Shown: positions 1 through 11,341 of the stretch, piece by piece
Numbering within the stretch: the stretch's first letter is position 1
Layout of the letters: every line of letters starts with the position of its first letter
Origin: Larix kaempferi
Lineage: Eukaryota > Streptophyta > Pinopsida > Pinales > Pinaceae
DNA: 64,000 bases
Reading direction: 5' to 3'
Assembly (NCBI GenBank): GCA_027924585.1
Contig: BSBM01001662.1
Coordinates: 1,612,001-1,676,000 of the forward strand
Program-made: the position numbers and the translations under genes
The notes under the pieces: generated by a model
The model's database searches: none
Told to the model about the DNA's origin: nothing
What the model saw: the letters and a program-made list of their open reading frames with translations, nothing else

Positions 1-1579
1 GTTTTGAAGGACCTCTTTAAGGAAGATGGTGAATCTATGGTGCATGTACAGAGACATAATATGCGGATTAGTTGTAATGTTATGAAGTCTCCATTGGAAT
101 TGTGTAGGAAATGAAGTTGGAGGATGGATAAGCATGAGCATGTGAAGGTCATTCCATTTGGTGTCACCTGCACAGGGTAAAAAATAAGGTTGGGCTACCA
201 AGTTGTGTGATCATATCATATAGTTCACCTCGTCTTTTGTTCCAAAAAGAGAGTGTGCCACGAAGACTAGATCCAAAGCGCATGGCATGGTCATCTATAT
301 GAGAATCAAGCATTTGGTGGAGTTGTGTTTGCATGGCCAAGACAATTGCGGGGAGGGTGTCTCGTAGGTTACATTTAATAAAGACATAAGCAGTGCACTG
401 CTTGGCTCTGATGTCGGATCATAAGGTTGTACAAGTAGTAGTGAAAGAAAGGGTGTTTCTCTAACCTATTATCATGATATCACATAAGGTGCAAAGCATA
501 TTCTTGCATGCCAATTTCATGAAGATGTGGTTACTTCAACATGGCAACCCTTATGGGGAATAAGCTTGGAAATGCCATAGAGAGGAGGCCTTCTCTATTG
601 TATTCATTGATTGGGAAAGGTTAATGGGGGGCCATTCAATGGAACTTGTTGGGGTTCCAGAGCTCAATGAGGCAAAGCGTCTGATTTCTTCAATCTCAGT
701 GCGGGAATCTGGGAGGGAAAAAATGAAGGAGGAGGTTTGGGGGTTTGTTGCAGTTGGCAAGAAAGGAATTGTATCATCATCAGGGGGCAAGGGTACTTTG
801 AGGTCTGGTCCAGGGGTTGTGGAATTTCAAAGAAGGGAGGACACATCTGCTGGTTGAAATGGAAAAGCATTTAATATAGGGTGGTTAAGTTGGAAAATCC
901 TTGTAATATGGGTCATTGGACATTTTGAATTCCAATGTAGCTATGACATTTGAACGACAATGAATTCATAAGGATTGTTTGCAACATTTAATTTCCGAAC
1001 AACAAGGATGTCCAAGTCTGGAAAGAGGCATGGAATCGAGAAGTCTATTGTGGATATGTCTTGGGGGAAACTAATAGTATGACCGAAGTATTTGTATTTC
1101 CCACCGCGCACATGTGTAACTTGAAGTATTGGGTTGACACGAGCAATTAGCATTTCTTCAATTTGAGTTAGCCTTGAAAGTACGGATGATTGGTTTCGAG
1201 GGTCCATGTTTTTTTCTATGGAGAATCAATTCCCATGACATTCTTTAGTATAGCGAGAACATGTACAGATGCCATTTGAAAACTTGGTTTTAATGCCTAG
1301 ATAGGATTCCTTGCATATAGAGCAAACATGCATTGGGTGGCGTCGATCGAGTCGTTTACGAAATTGGCATTGCACATCTGTTAAGGGGGAGTTGCATGGG
1401 GTGGTTGGAGGGGGGAGGTGTAGTGGAGGTGTGCATTGGTGGAGTATTGAGGTTTTCAAGTGGAGGGGGGAAGGGCATGGGTGCAACATTGATGGTGGCA
1501 TGTCTTGATTGATAAAGAAGTCGTCTCTGCATGTTGCAACAGTCTTTTGTGTGCTTATACAAAAGCCTTCTACGTGCAT
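1..1579 (-). pseudogene. Helitron RepHel protein, N-terminal part, decayed and cut by the window edge
   Basis: Read on the minus strand, this resembles the N-terminal region of plant Helitron Rep/helicase proteins. A Cys-rich stretch with CSICKES lies near 1330. It is followed by NMDPRN, IEEMLIARVNPI and GHTISFPQD at about 1205-1000, a typical Helitron block. Further on are remnants of IEWP, REGLLSMAFPSLFP and EKHPFF (about 640-440). Close to the left edge are FLPCAGDTKW and NPHIMSLYMHHRF, which in this family come just before the HUH nickase motif. That motif and the helicase would lie outside the window. In-frame stops near 1226 and 938 and several frame changes show a pseudogene. The RPA70-like gene upstream on the same strand supports an autonomous plant Helitron. 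The family call is firm; the exact start is not. Confidence 0.78.
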
Positions 1580-2093
1580 TTATTTGTTCACTTCCATTAT
1601 TGGAAGACATAGGTATGTTGAAGAAAAGTAGCTTGTGTTGAACCTGGATGAGACATTAATGGGGTCGTGGAGTGTTATAAATACATAATTGAGAAAAAAA
1701 AATGGATGCACATGTATTAACATAAAGAGAGGCATAATACATAGCATAATGTATTTGTGAATATACAAATAAAGTACACGTGAAAGTGTTGCAATAAACA
1801 AGGTGCAAAGCATTTGTGGATACATGTGGAGCATATATATGTATGTGAGAAGTAAATAGGAAGAAGCATAGTACATAAAAGAACAACATAAATGATGTAT
1901 ACATGTAAGAAAACTTGCATTTTTGGTTGCACACATATAGATAAATATAGTGTATGTGAACCAATTTAAGTCATAGTTAAAAAGAGATGCAGTTTAATGT
2001 CTATGATACCATATAGAGTAATATGAGCATAAACAAAATAGTAGCTAAATACATTAACGAGCTAGAAAAAAAGTGACATGATATAATGGTATA
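1580..2093. other. AT-rich spacer between RepHel and RPA70-like remnants
   Basis: AT-rich DNA with no recognisable domain. It links two minus-strand Helitron-type genes and is probably intergenic sequence of the same element. Open frames here are low-complexity and resemble nothing I know. Confidence 0.4.
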
Positions 2094-3110
2094 TTAGAGA
2101 CGACGGGAAACATGATGGGTATGATTTGTTAGTGCCTGTATTTCTTTAAGGAGGAGGGACAATGCAGAGGCATAAGGAATCTCTTCAGAGTTGACAATGG
2201 TTGTTTTCAATCTTGCAATGGAGTTGAAAGTCTCTGTCTTAACATATAAGGTGAAAAGGTATTGGCGTGAAGTTAAGTGTAGAAATATTTCCTTTACGAT
2301 CGATGCTTCAGTGGATAGGAGGCATAAATCTTTTGCAGAGATGCATAGCAATTGATTCACTGCATCGTCAAAAGATGTTGCTCCAGTGAGCTATATGGTG
2401 TGTTCATGTAGCGATAGCTTCGAAATGTACCAATAATCACACTCTAGGAATTCACCGGTGTACTTGTTGCAATGCCAAATGTTGAAAGCTTGATGCGAAA
2501 TTTTATTCATGCATTGTATGCCATCAACAAAGAGAGGGAATGCAATGAAGTGGAAGTCATCCATGTTAATGTCAACGATGGAAGCACGTGCAAAGAACCA
2601 CAATGCCTTCTCAGAGGGATGCATGCTTTGCAAGTCCAAAATTGTTTTCTTTGGGTGTGGTCGGGATGAAGAGCCTGCGTATTTCTGACTCAAGGATGGT
2701 GAAGCCGCACAAAATCCATTGTCATTGAACCATTGTTGAAGGAGGTAGTTTGGCTCAATATCTGGATTAATAAGCAGGGTAGTACTAGGAACACTACTAA
2801 TTGTTTTTCCATTGAATTCTGTAAGACGAACGCCCTTGATTGCGAGAACTAGGGGCAGATCGGAGGAGTACAATGAAGCAAGTTGAGATCCCTCATTATG
2901 GAAATGATGGCCCCAGAATGTGACATTAATGCTGAAGCATGACGTGTCTCTAAGGCTAATAGTTCACCTAATTGTTTCAGAGCCATCTCTCTTCTGAATT
3001 GTCGATGCAGGGGAGACATAGATGACCATGCCAATAATATCAACTATGGAATTTAACAGTGAAGTTTGAAGGTCATTGATTGTTTTAAAGTGGAAGGAAT
3101 GTGTTAGCGA
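2094..3110 (-). pseudogene. RPA70-like single-strand DNA-binding protein, DBD-B and C-terminal half
   Basis: The minus-strand translation follows the large subunit of replication protein A. NSIVDIIGMVIYVSPAS (about 3045) opens the second OB fold and is followed by an INVTFWG-type strand. Then come LAIKGVRLTEFNGKTIS and LLINPDIE (about 2840-2760). A zinc-binding region, CNKYTGEFLECDYWY, lies near 2440. The C-terminal OB fold has CISAKDLCLLS and YVKTETFN (about 2340-2230). One frame runs nearly the whole length, broken by a TGA near 2970 and a TAG near 2391. No intron is obvious in this half. RPA70 binds single-stranded DNA during replication; plant Helitrons carry such genes beside RepHel, and its position here fits. 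It could instead be a captured host RPA1 pseudogene. Confidence 0.8.
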
Positions 3111-4155
3111 TCAAATTGCACTGGTATTTTGATGAGTGTTTTCATCACTCTTCACTTGATTTATCGTTTTCTTCAGTCTTTTGGCCAATGTCTTAACCTC
3201 CATGTTTTTCATCAAGCTCCTGATTGATTACTTTTGCCCGAAAATCCTTTGGCTTCATCCTCTTGACCTGCGAATAAATGGTTAGAAATCTCATTTGAAC
3301 TCTGCACAATCTATTCTTGAGTTTGATGTATTCCTAGTTTCTTTTATTTGAGATTTTTATTAAAAAAGGAGCATGCTTTTAAATGGCTTTATCCTAGACT
3401 AAATCTAAAGTTCTAATCCTAATCCCTAGTTCATATTCACAATTCACATATGAGCCAAATCATGGTTTAGGTTATATCCATTCCACCAATGTAATCCAAG
3501 TCCATATGCCACGCAAACATACCAACCAATGATTCTAACCACAACAGTCAATACATAAACCAAGCCATGTAATATACAACTCAACACGCAATGCCTAGCC
3601 TGTGTTTCATTACCCCTTATCGAATTAAACTATTTTCTAGGTGTTTAATTTGCAGGATGAAAGTTATTCATAATCGACAACATGATGACTTCATATAGTT
3701 TTGATAAGGGCTGAGTTCACCCATTTGAAATTGTAGATACCAAAAGGTTTCAAAATTCGAAGACGGCCTGTTAGGTTATTCACACAGAGTCCCAAATTAT
3801 TTGGAGCATTTTTATGGCAAAAGAAGTCGCTAGGGCTTACGATGCAGAGTCCAAATGGATGCATATGATGTTTGTAGATGTTATAATAATGAAATCCTAG
3901 TTTCTGGGCATCCGATCTTAAGCACCTCGGCTCTGGGGTCCTGTGTATTCTTCCAAAACATCGCTTGGCAATTCCGTTTCTTGAATGGCCACACCGAGGT
4001 CTTCTAGTTGTTGAAGGAGTCCAACACTTGCTGCGAACAAAGGCAGATGAGGATATAACGAGTTTTCTTTGTTACATTCTTGGCTTATATCTATTTCAAT
4101 AACCTCTTGTGCAACATTATATAAAGAGGATCGCTTCGTATCCAGCGCTCAAATT
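3111..4155. other. Insertion or large intron between RPA70 halves, left part
   Basis: AT-rich DNA with no certain gene. A 49-codon open stretch on the minus strand (about 3910-4080) reads in a fairly protein-like way but matches no family I recognise. Confidence 0.35.
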
Positions 4156-4338
4156 GGTTTCAAATATGCCATTCCTTGGGGGTAGAACAGGGTTTGGAAT
4201 GAGCACATTGCTCATATCCAAGATTCGAGAAGAATACTTAGACATGATGATACTTACCTTCTTTGTCTTCCTTTATCAAATATCTTAGATACAGTGGTCA
4301 AATTCTACAATGCTATGCTCTCTATTTATCATCAAGTG
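4156..4338 (+). pseudogene. Beta-tubulin fragment (about 60 codons)
   Basis: Plus-strand pieces read GFxxICHSLGG, then [19 protein letters not shown], then [10 protein letters not shown], then after a frame change DTVVKFYNAMLSIYHQV. This is the beta-tubulin segment around the GTP-binding GGGTGSGMGTLLISK loop and the following helix and strand. The glycine loop is altered (GRTGFGMS), and at least three frameshifts interrupt the reading, so it is not functional. It lies in the opposite orientation to the surrounding RPA70-like gene, between its two halves. That suggests a captured or inserted gene fragment; Helitrons are known for such capture. No other tubulin exon was seen nearby. Confidence 0.75.
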
Positions 4339-5439
4339 GATATGCCACATGTTTTCAAATTTGCAGATGAGGACAGCAGCTGGAAGCGAGCAACAACAAA
4401 GAATTTTGAGAGTATTGTAATGTTACTTTAGCAACCGAAAGCAGAGATTTCGGTGGCTTATAGGTTCGAATTTTGGTTTTCCTAGCCACCAAAAGCACAG
4501 AATAGGGCAGAACGCTACTATTTTTGCACAGGTCCAACTTTCCTTGATCCGAATACTATATGACGGTTTCTCATGATAGCAAATAATTGAAGGCACCATA
4601 ATCAAGTTTCTATCTCAGTTTTGAAAGCGCAAGCAAATAGGAGATGATGTAACTTCTTTTCTATATTTAGCAAAACGATGACTTGTCCTCAAGGTGTCAT
4701 TTTTGACCTTACCCATCAGCTTTGGAAGGTTTCCTGCAGCTATCAAAGATTTCAAAGACCAGGAAGATCATTTGAAATAAGGAGATTAACCATAAAAATA
4801 GGATCTGTTCCTATTTTATTGTAAAGCTGTTTTTAATGAGCTATTTTTAGCAAGTTAGATCCATTTTTTGAGGATCTAAAACTGTCATTGTAAAGCTATA
4901 AAGCCTGAAGCTTCAGATGAAGAGGAGGCTCGACTTTGGAGACTTCTCATTCTTGTGATCTCAGACTTCTCATTACATATCAGTATTATAAGCTTCTTTT
5001 GCCATTGATGTTCAGACTTCCTCCTTCTATTTTTTAGTACTTGCACTTGAATATTATGTTCATGTTGTTAATGCTTGTCTTATGCGTGATAACTGTCATC
5101 TTATCATTGTATTGATAAGTTAGAATTGCAAGTATTCCTTACCTATTGTAATTGGCCATTCATATATGCTTTGTGTATATGTTTCTGCTGATATAATAGG
5201 TTTTCTCCATACATTCAATTTTTATAAACTCTCTGAACAACAGTGGTTGAAAGCCTTGTCCATCTGAGTGTGTTAATGCATGTTTTGAGAAAGTGAGGTT
5301 TGATTAAGTCATCTAACTTGATCCTATTTCCCATACATTATTGATCTATTTAAGTTACCAGGCTCATTCCTGTCATAGTCAGGGAAAGACTCCTGGAGAG
5401 ATAACATAATGGAGGGGAATCATGTAGGCAAGGTTGGAT
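4339..5439. other. Insertion or large intron between RPA70 halves, right part
   Basis: AT-rich DNA in which I recognise nothing. Short frames near 4355-4605 look random. Confidence 0.35.
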
Positions 5440-6280
5440 GGTCGACGTGGTAGAAAGGATAATCTCAAGATGGTTGTTCAAATGGTTATATGTAGGGTTG
5501 CTTGGTTTGATTGTGCCATTGGAGATAGTGTAAACTATTCCTATTTCAATATGAGTATAGAAGGAGTCAACAAAATTGTTAAATGTAGAGACATGGATCT
5601 CTTCTCCAGAATAATCAAGAAGGTCAAATTCAAATAGTTTCCCAGGGCCTTTTTGGTTGGTGTATTCATGGATGTTTGTCTTTGCAAATACACGACCTTG
5701 AATGGACCATTTTTTCTAGTTGGGGTTTAGTGCTTTGAACGAAATAATAAACAATGGCATGGATAGTGGTGGATTTTTTGTTTGGGATGAGCGAAAAACA
5801 CTTTATTGTGTGAGGCCAAGGAGTTGGCTAGTTGACGAAAAAGTTGGAAGTCCAAGATTAGTTGGTAGTACAAGAGGAAGAGGGCTCCTAATAAGGCCAA
5901 GCTTGCGGTGGAGAAATGTAATAGTCCTGCTAAGAAAAAAAGGCAATATTTAAAAAAAATGTTAAAGTTGTGCCAAGAAGGGGTGGTTAAAATATAAAGT
6001 GCAGGGTGAAAGGAAATACAAAATGGGAAAAAATACTATGGAAAGTGAAATGTACGTGGTATTGTGAACGACGGTGCAGGTGCACTTGGAAAGCTTGATG
6101 ATAGAGCCTTCTTGGATTTCTCCATCTAATAGGAGGGAGTTGAAGGCATTTGAGAGCAAAGTCTAATGTGTCTTGGTCCCATCAGAGATAGTCATTCGGT
6201 AGCGTGGAGTCGTTTCCTTCGTCGATCCGACCGGGGATAGTGAAAAAACCTGTAGACATGGTTGGAGATGCACAGAACTG
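5440..6280 (-). pseudogene. RPA70-like protein, N-terminal domain and DBD-A
   Basis: On the minus strand, YRMTISDG (about 6195), LLSNAFNSLLLDGEIQEGS and IIKLSKCTC (about 6160-6070) match the N-terminal OB fold of RPA70. Further on, LNPNxKKWSIQGRVFAKT, KLFEFDLLD, NNFVDSFY and YTISNGTIK (about 5735-5460) match the first single-strand DNA-binding OB fold, DBD-A. There are in-frame stops in both parts (near 6170 and 5717). A pyrimidine-rich stretch ending in AG near 5935 (minus strand) could be an old splice acceptor between the two domains. With the half at 2094-3110 this gives the standard RPA70 domain order. The gene lies upstream of and parallel to the RepHel remnant and is probably part of the same Helitron. 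Confidence 0.75.
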
Positions 6281-6516
6281 GCTAAGAGTAGAGAGATCAC
6301 ATTTTTTTTCAACGGTGGCTCCATTATGTAGGGGAAGCCCTGAGTATTACAAAAAGAAGAAAATGTAAATATACGAGTAGTAATTTAAGTGAAGGATCTT
6401 GAGACAACTGTGCATAAATCCATTCAATTTGTATTGATGAGAAAAGTTAAATTTATAGTTGTCAAATTTGCATTTTTGAATGTGAGCATGAATTGTTGTT
6501 TTTTTGAAAATATTGG
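6281..6516. other. Unassigned sequence
   Basis: No recognisable feature. The Helitron 5' terminus may lie in or beyond this stretch, but I could not place it. Confidence 0.3.
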
Positions 6517-7301
6517 TTTTAGATGAAGGACATTTCCCATGAAATAAGGACAACAACATAGTCCACGCTCTTTCCCAAACACATACAAGGAGTCTCTAAA
6601 GGGTCTGCAAGAACTAACATAATTATGTATCATGACTATAGAGCATATATATTTGAATATCCCCATGGAATTATTGATTTAACCGTTAAGGTGAACCTAA
6701 ATGATAAAGAGAGAGTACATGTTTGTTTTCTTAACATATAAAACCATGGATCTAAAGCTAGCATATATATTTTAGACCTTCCCTTTGATGAGATGTATGC
6801 AATTTTTTTTTGACTAAGTAGCAAGAGGAAAGGTCACTGCTTGCAGCACCCTAAAGCATATTGGGTCCATGGATGAAAGAGTTTAACAAATGGGGAGTGG
6901 AGGAGATCCATGTTTATAACCTATACGATGTAACCAATAAAGTAGAAACATTGAGATGCAACCATCTTTAGCCTATGAGAGAATGGAAAGAAAAGAAAAG
7001 TATTATATTTGTAAGGTATTCAAAGCTCTCAAGTATAGTTTGTGTTAAATAAAAAAATAAAAGCACAAAAGCTTGGAAAAAAATCTAGCCTAAAATATGA
7101 AGACTATCTGTTTTAGATGAAGGAAATTTCCCATGAAATAAGGACACCAACATAGTCCATGCTCTTTCCCAAACACATACGAGGATACTCTACAATATTT
7201 GCAAGAACTAACATAATTATATATTCATTACTATAGAAGAGATGTATTTGAATATTTCCATGGACTTGTTGATTTCACCGTTAAGGTGAACCTAAATGAC
7301 A
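6517..7301. repeat. Pair of direct repeats of about 190 bp
   Basis: Two copies, 6517-6706 and 7111-7301, share TTTTAGATGAAGGA, CATGAAATAAGGAC, CTCTTTCCCAAACACATAC, GCAAGAACTAACATAATTA and CCGTTAAGGTGAACCTAAAT in the same order. They are separated by about 400 bp of AT-rich DNA. Identity looks high but not complete. Such a pair could be a local duplication or the two ends of a small decayed element; no terminal TG...CA or TSD was found. Confidence 0.7.
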
Positions 7302-9148
7302 AACATTGAGGACAACTAAGCAAGCTAAAAGAGTTTGTACGAAATATAATGAGTAGAGATATGTCATTCTCATCTTAGCCTTCAAATGATATTGATTAGA
7401 TTAGGGTATCAAGGTAATATGTGAATGATTTGAAAATATTTTGATTCATTGGGATCACATGTTGGAATGACTTGGGTACCTTATAGCATATTAATACTTG
7501 CAAGCACATGAATGGTTACGCGAGCAGAAGTGCAAATGTTAATTGGGTAGAAGTGGTGACCGTAATGCACTGGGTAATTGAGCAAAGTTATAACTGTTTT
7601 ATGTGGGCAATTTGCTATCATTACATTACTATTTCCTTGGGAAAATTGCTAACATAATAATTGGTAGATCATTGTTAATAACTGCAGAGTTGTGACTAAT
7701 TTGAGAACTTGACAGGGATGGTAGAATTCTCAAGATTAGAATGGCTATATCAAAGGTGACTGCTTCCAATTCTAGCTCTATGCTTTTAGTTATGCAGATT
7801 CTGAGAATAAATATATTCAAGAATTTATGTAGACGGATAGATAAATTGGGGCAATTATTATGGTCGGTAAAACAAAAGAAAAGAAGTGTTTCCATCAAAA
7901 TAAGTTAGAAATAGGAAATATTTGAAGGAGAATAGAGGATATACCAACAATAAGGGAAATTAAATTGATTGAAAATATACCATACAGTGTAAATACATTG
8001 TCCTGGGCACATTAATGTAAGAGGATGAGAGCATGTCTTATGTTTAAGACAAGTAGATTGTTGCTACGAGCTAGCAAGAAGTTAAAAAAAATGTTGTGGG
8101 AGAGAAAAATATGAACAAAAGCAACGATACCTAGCAACAGAGGGAAATTTCGGATATGTTGCGGACGAATGTATTCTTCCCTCTGGTATGAAACTGGAAG
8201 ATCTACAGGACAAATGGCAAGGAGTTAGAAATAAAGTGAGATCTGAGAGTCATCTGTTAAAGATATCATGTGGAAGATGCAAGTATTGAAATGTTTTTTT
8301 GTAACTGAAAGTAAGTATGTTGTTGTTGTTGTTTTTTTATTATTTTTTTTCCAGTAATTTCAATTTATACACAATATTAACCACAAAACAAGACCATAGA
8401 ATGTCTAGGATTTGATACCTAACCCAACATTTCCATAATACTAATGGAAACCAAGCAAAGCGAACAAAGATATCTTTTGCAATTTAGACCCCAATTGTGC
8501 AAACAACCCTTGAATTAGCTGCAAAAACTCTGCCAAATATAACAAAGGACACACTACACGGGACACTCTATATGTTGATCTTCAAGGATTGCTTCACAGT
8601 TCCAAAGAGAGGGTTTCAAAACTAAGAGTATGGGATACAATGAACTACATTCAATCCCTTAAATGCATCCTTTTGAGCATTACAATATAGATTTTATCAA
8701 ATCCTTTGTAGCAACAAAGAGAACACAATTTCAATATGTTATCACTACATATCTAGTAAATCATTTCATGGTAGTGCTAGTGTAGGAAGGAAACAATATT
8801 TTATTTGAGGATGTGATTTTTAGGTTCTGTTGTTTTATACATATCACTTTCAACCAAGGCACTCATTTTGCAACAAAGAAAATAACTAGTTTAATGGATA
8901 TTTGCAAAATCATGCACCAAAATAGTATGTTATATTACCAAACTAAGAATGGATAAGCAAATAGTACAAACAAGGTGTTAGTATATCTTCTCACAAAGGA
9001 TTTAGATTTGAAGAGGTCATACTAGGTCAATTGATTACAAATTGCTTTCTAGGAATATAAGAGCATGGAAGAATGGTTGAGATGGACAACTTTCTAACTA
9101 GCATTCAACTAGGAAGCAATCATGTTGATGAGACAACCATATACCATA
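7302..9148. other. Unassigned AT-rich sequence
   Basis: No gene, RNA or terminal repeat recognised. The 89-codon minus-strand frame at 7629-7898 shows no family motif. Confidence 0.3.
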
Positions 9149-9396
9149 TATAAGGATCACAAGTTTAGAAATATTACAAATTGAGTAGTGCATTAAAGAC
9201 ATATTAAAAGAGCTCAAATATTAGTTAGTTACCAAATGATTTCTATTATTTTTATGTTTTGCAAAACTGATTATATAAGGATCACAAGTTTCGAAATATT
9301 ACAAATTGAGTAGTGCATTAAAGACATATTAAAAGAGCTCAGATATTAGTCAGTTACCAAATGATTTATATTATTTTTATGTTTTGCAAAACTGAT
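9149..9396. repeat. Tandem duplication, unit about 125 bp
   Basis: Two head-to-tail copies with a 125-bp period (start of copy 2 near 9274) share TATAAGGATCACAAGTTT, GAGTAGTGCATTAAAGACAT and GTTTTGCAAAACTGAT with very few differences, so the duplication is young compared with its surroundings. Confidence 0.85.
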
Positions 9397-10663
9397 CCAT
9401 AAAGAAAAACATGCAATAGATTACGTTGTGAGTCCCTTTGATCTCAATGTTTTAGATGTCTATGAGTTTTTTCAAAAAATGATCCATAAAAGCCTCACAA
9501 GTACCCAAATTAAGTGTGGCAAATACCATAATGCCTATTGAATTTATTGTCAGATACTGAATTTCCTTGGAACAATAGTGGCAGGTCCAATTTTCATGGT
9601 CTATGAGTCTATGACTATATATGGCCCACTAATCACAGTAACAATTTTGTTATGGGTTCTCATGGAATTAATCGCAAATGGTGTGCATTTTTTCTCTAAT
9701 GCAAAGGCCAAGAACCATTGATTTCTGCACTATTTTTGCCATGGTTTTTTCTAGAGGAAAGCGATGATTTGATCTCAGAACCCCCAACATTACTCTTGGC
9801 CAAGTTGCAAAAAAAATGATGAAAAACAATGACACATTCAACATTGGCATCTTCGTTCTCGCACAACTTTGACATTGTTTTTTTTAATTGTATTTATTTG
9901 TAAAGAAGGCTTTGACAGTTTAATTTTGGTGTAAGTTTCTTAGGTGAGTATTCAAGTGAAAGTTTCTTATGGCTTCCCATGAAGAAAAGTTTTGATAGAA
10001 TAAGTAAAGTTGTAAAAGGCCACAAAGCTAATTGTGGAAGAAAGTAAGCAACATGCCTTATGGTAAGCCGAAATCCTTAAGATTCCAGGGTTTAGTTTAA
10101 AAGCAGTCTCATGGGAATGTATAAGTATAAGATAGGTCTTTGAGTATCCATGTTGAAGGTCATCAAACTCACTTTATAGCTACCATGCAAAGAGGTTTCC
10201 ATGCACTTGCATGTCCAATTCAAACTAATGGGATGTTTAAATGTACATATCCAAACTCCAGTTTCTCAATCTAAACTCCAAAATCGAATGTATATCAGAT
10301 TATAGGCATGTGCTACTAATAATAAACAATAAATTGGTGTATGAGATCCTCTTGTTTATCCTATAGGATAAGGGGTCCCTCCATGCAGGGATTTGACAAT
10401 TTTACAGAGATGTACATACCTACTCCTTTTAGAGTTGAACATGAGACCTCTGAAGGAGGAAACACATATTCTTAACTATCATGTGTCCACACACGTTGTA
10501 CTATATTACTTATACTTGTTTGTCATGCAATAATAACAATTTGCAATGTGCTATTTTTGTTTTGTGCTCATTGGATGTTTTAGTTTTTAGGAATAAAAGG
10601 GCTTGATTTGATTTTCCTACAACTAAGAGCTTGGGGTTTCCATACTTGAGCCCCTATCTGTAG
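9397..10663. other. Unassigned sequence
   Basis: No domain recognised. I looked here for a first GDSL-esterase exon (a GDSN or GDS block) upstream of the exon at 10664 and did not find one. Confidence 0.3.
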
Positions 10664-10832
10664 TCTGTGGGTTCAAACTTCAACCATGGAGCAAACTTTG
10701 CCACTACTGGATCCACCATTCATCAACAAAACAGTTCATTGTTTCACTCAGGTTTCAACCTATTTTCCCTGGACGTAAAGTCATGGCAGTTTAATCAATT
10801 CAAGGCCAAGGCCCTGGATGCCTATAATGAAG
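10664..10832 (+). pseudogene. Single internal exon of a GDSL esterase/lipase
   Basis: The frame reads SVGSNFNHGANFATTGST followed by SLFHSGFNLFSLDVK and QFNQFKAKALDAYNE, a segment of plant GDSL esterases/lipases that contains the conserved GANFA block of the oxyanion region. The exon is bounded by CTATCTGTAG immediately upstream, a good acceptor, and by AAG|GTGAGC downstream, a good donor. The frame is open throughout. The GDSL catalytic-Ser block of exon 1 and later exons with the DxxH dyad were not found within several kb, so this is an orphan exon: a gene fragment, a captured exon or part of a gene with very long introns. Members are usually secreted hydrolases. No signal peptide can be judged here. 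Confidence 0.7.
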
Positions 10833-11129
10833 GTGAGCTTTGCAATATCAGAAAAATAAAACTAAAAAATATATAGGCTGGTATAAACAAACTTTGCAAT
10901 ATTGCAGATTGTGAATCTTAGATAGTGGGTATGAATTTATCTTGCAGCTTTCCTTAAAAGTCATTGAACAGACCTTTGCCTTTAACACCAATTAAATCCT
11001 TCTAGCTTGGTATGATCTCCATCTATTGATCAATTGAATATATTCCTTTCAGTAGGACATTGCCTCTCTCTTGCATAGTAAGCTCTATTTTTTTTCTTTT
11101 TTCGTGAAAGTTTTGTTTTCTGTTTTGTG
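10833..11129. other. Unassigned sequence downstream of the GDSL exon
   Basis: No next exon recognised; a pyrimidine-rich stretch near 11080-11110 has no adjacent coding match. Confidence 0.3.
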
Positions 11130-11341
11130 AAATTAGCATTTATTTATCGCTTGCCACCACTATAAGAAATTACAGTAGTACCTGGTAGCTGAAAACATAG
11201 ATGATAGTAAGCTCCAAGTTTAAGGCGGGTTTTAGTCTTAAAGATTTATTTATTGCTTTCCACCTCTATATGCAATTACATTAGTACCTGGTAGCTGAAA
11301 ACATAGATGATGGTAAGCTCAAATTTTAAAGTGGGTTTTAG
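11130..11341. repeat. Tandem duplication, unit 106 bp
   Basis: Two copies offset by 106 bp share TAGTACCTGGTAGCTGAAAA, CATAGATGAT, GTAAGCTC and GGGTTTTAG. Divergence is modest. Confidence 0.8.
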
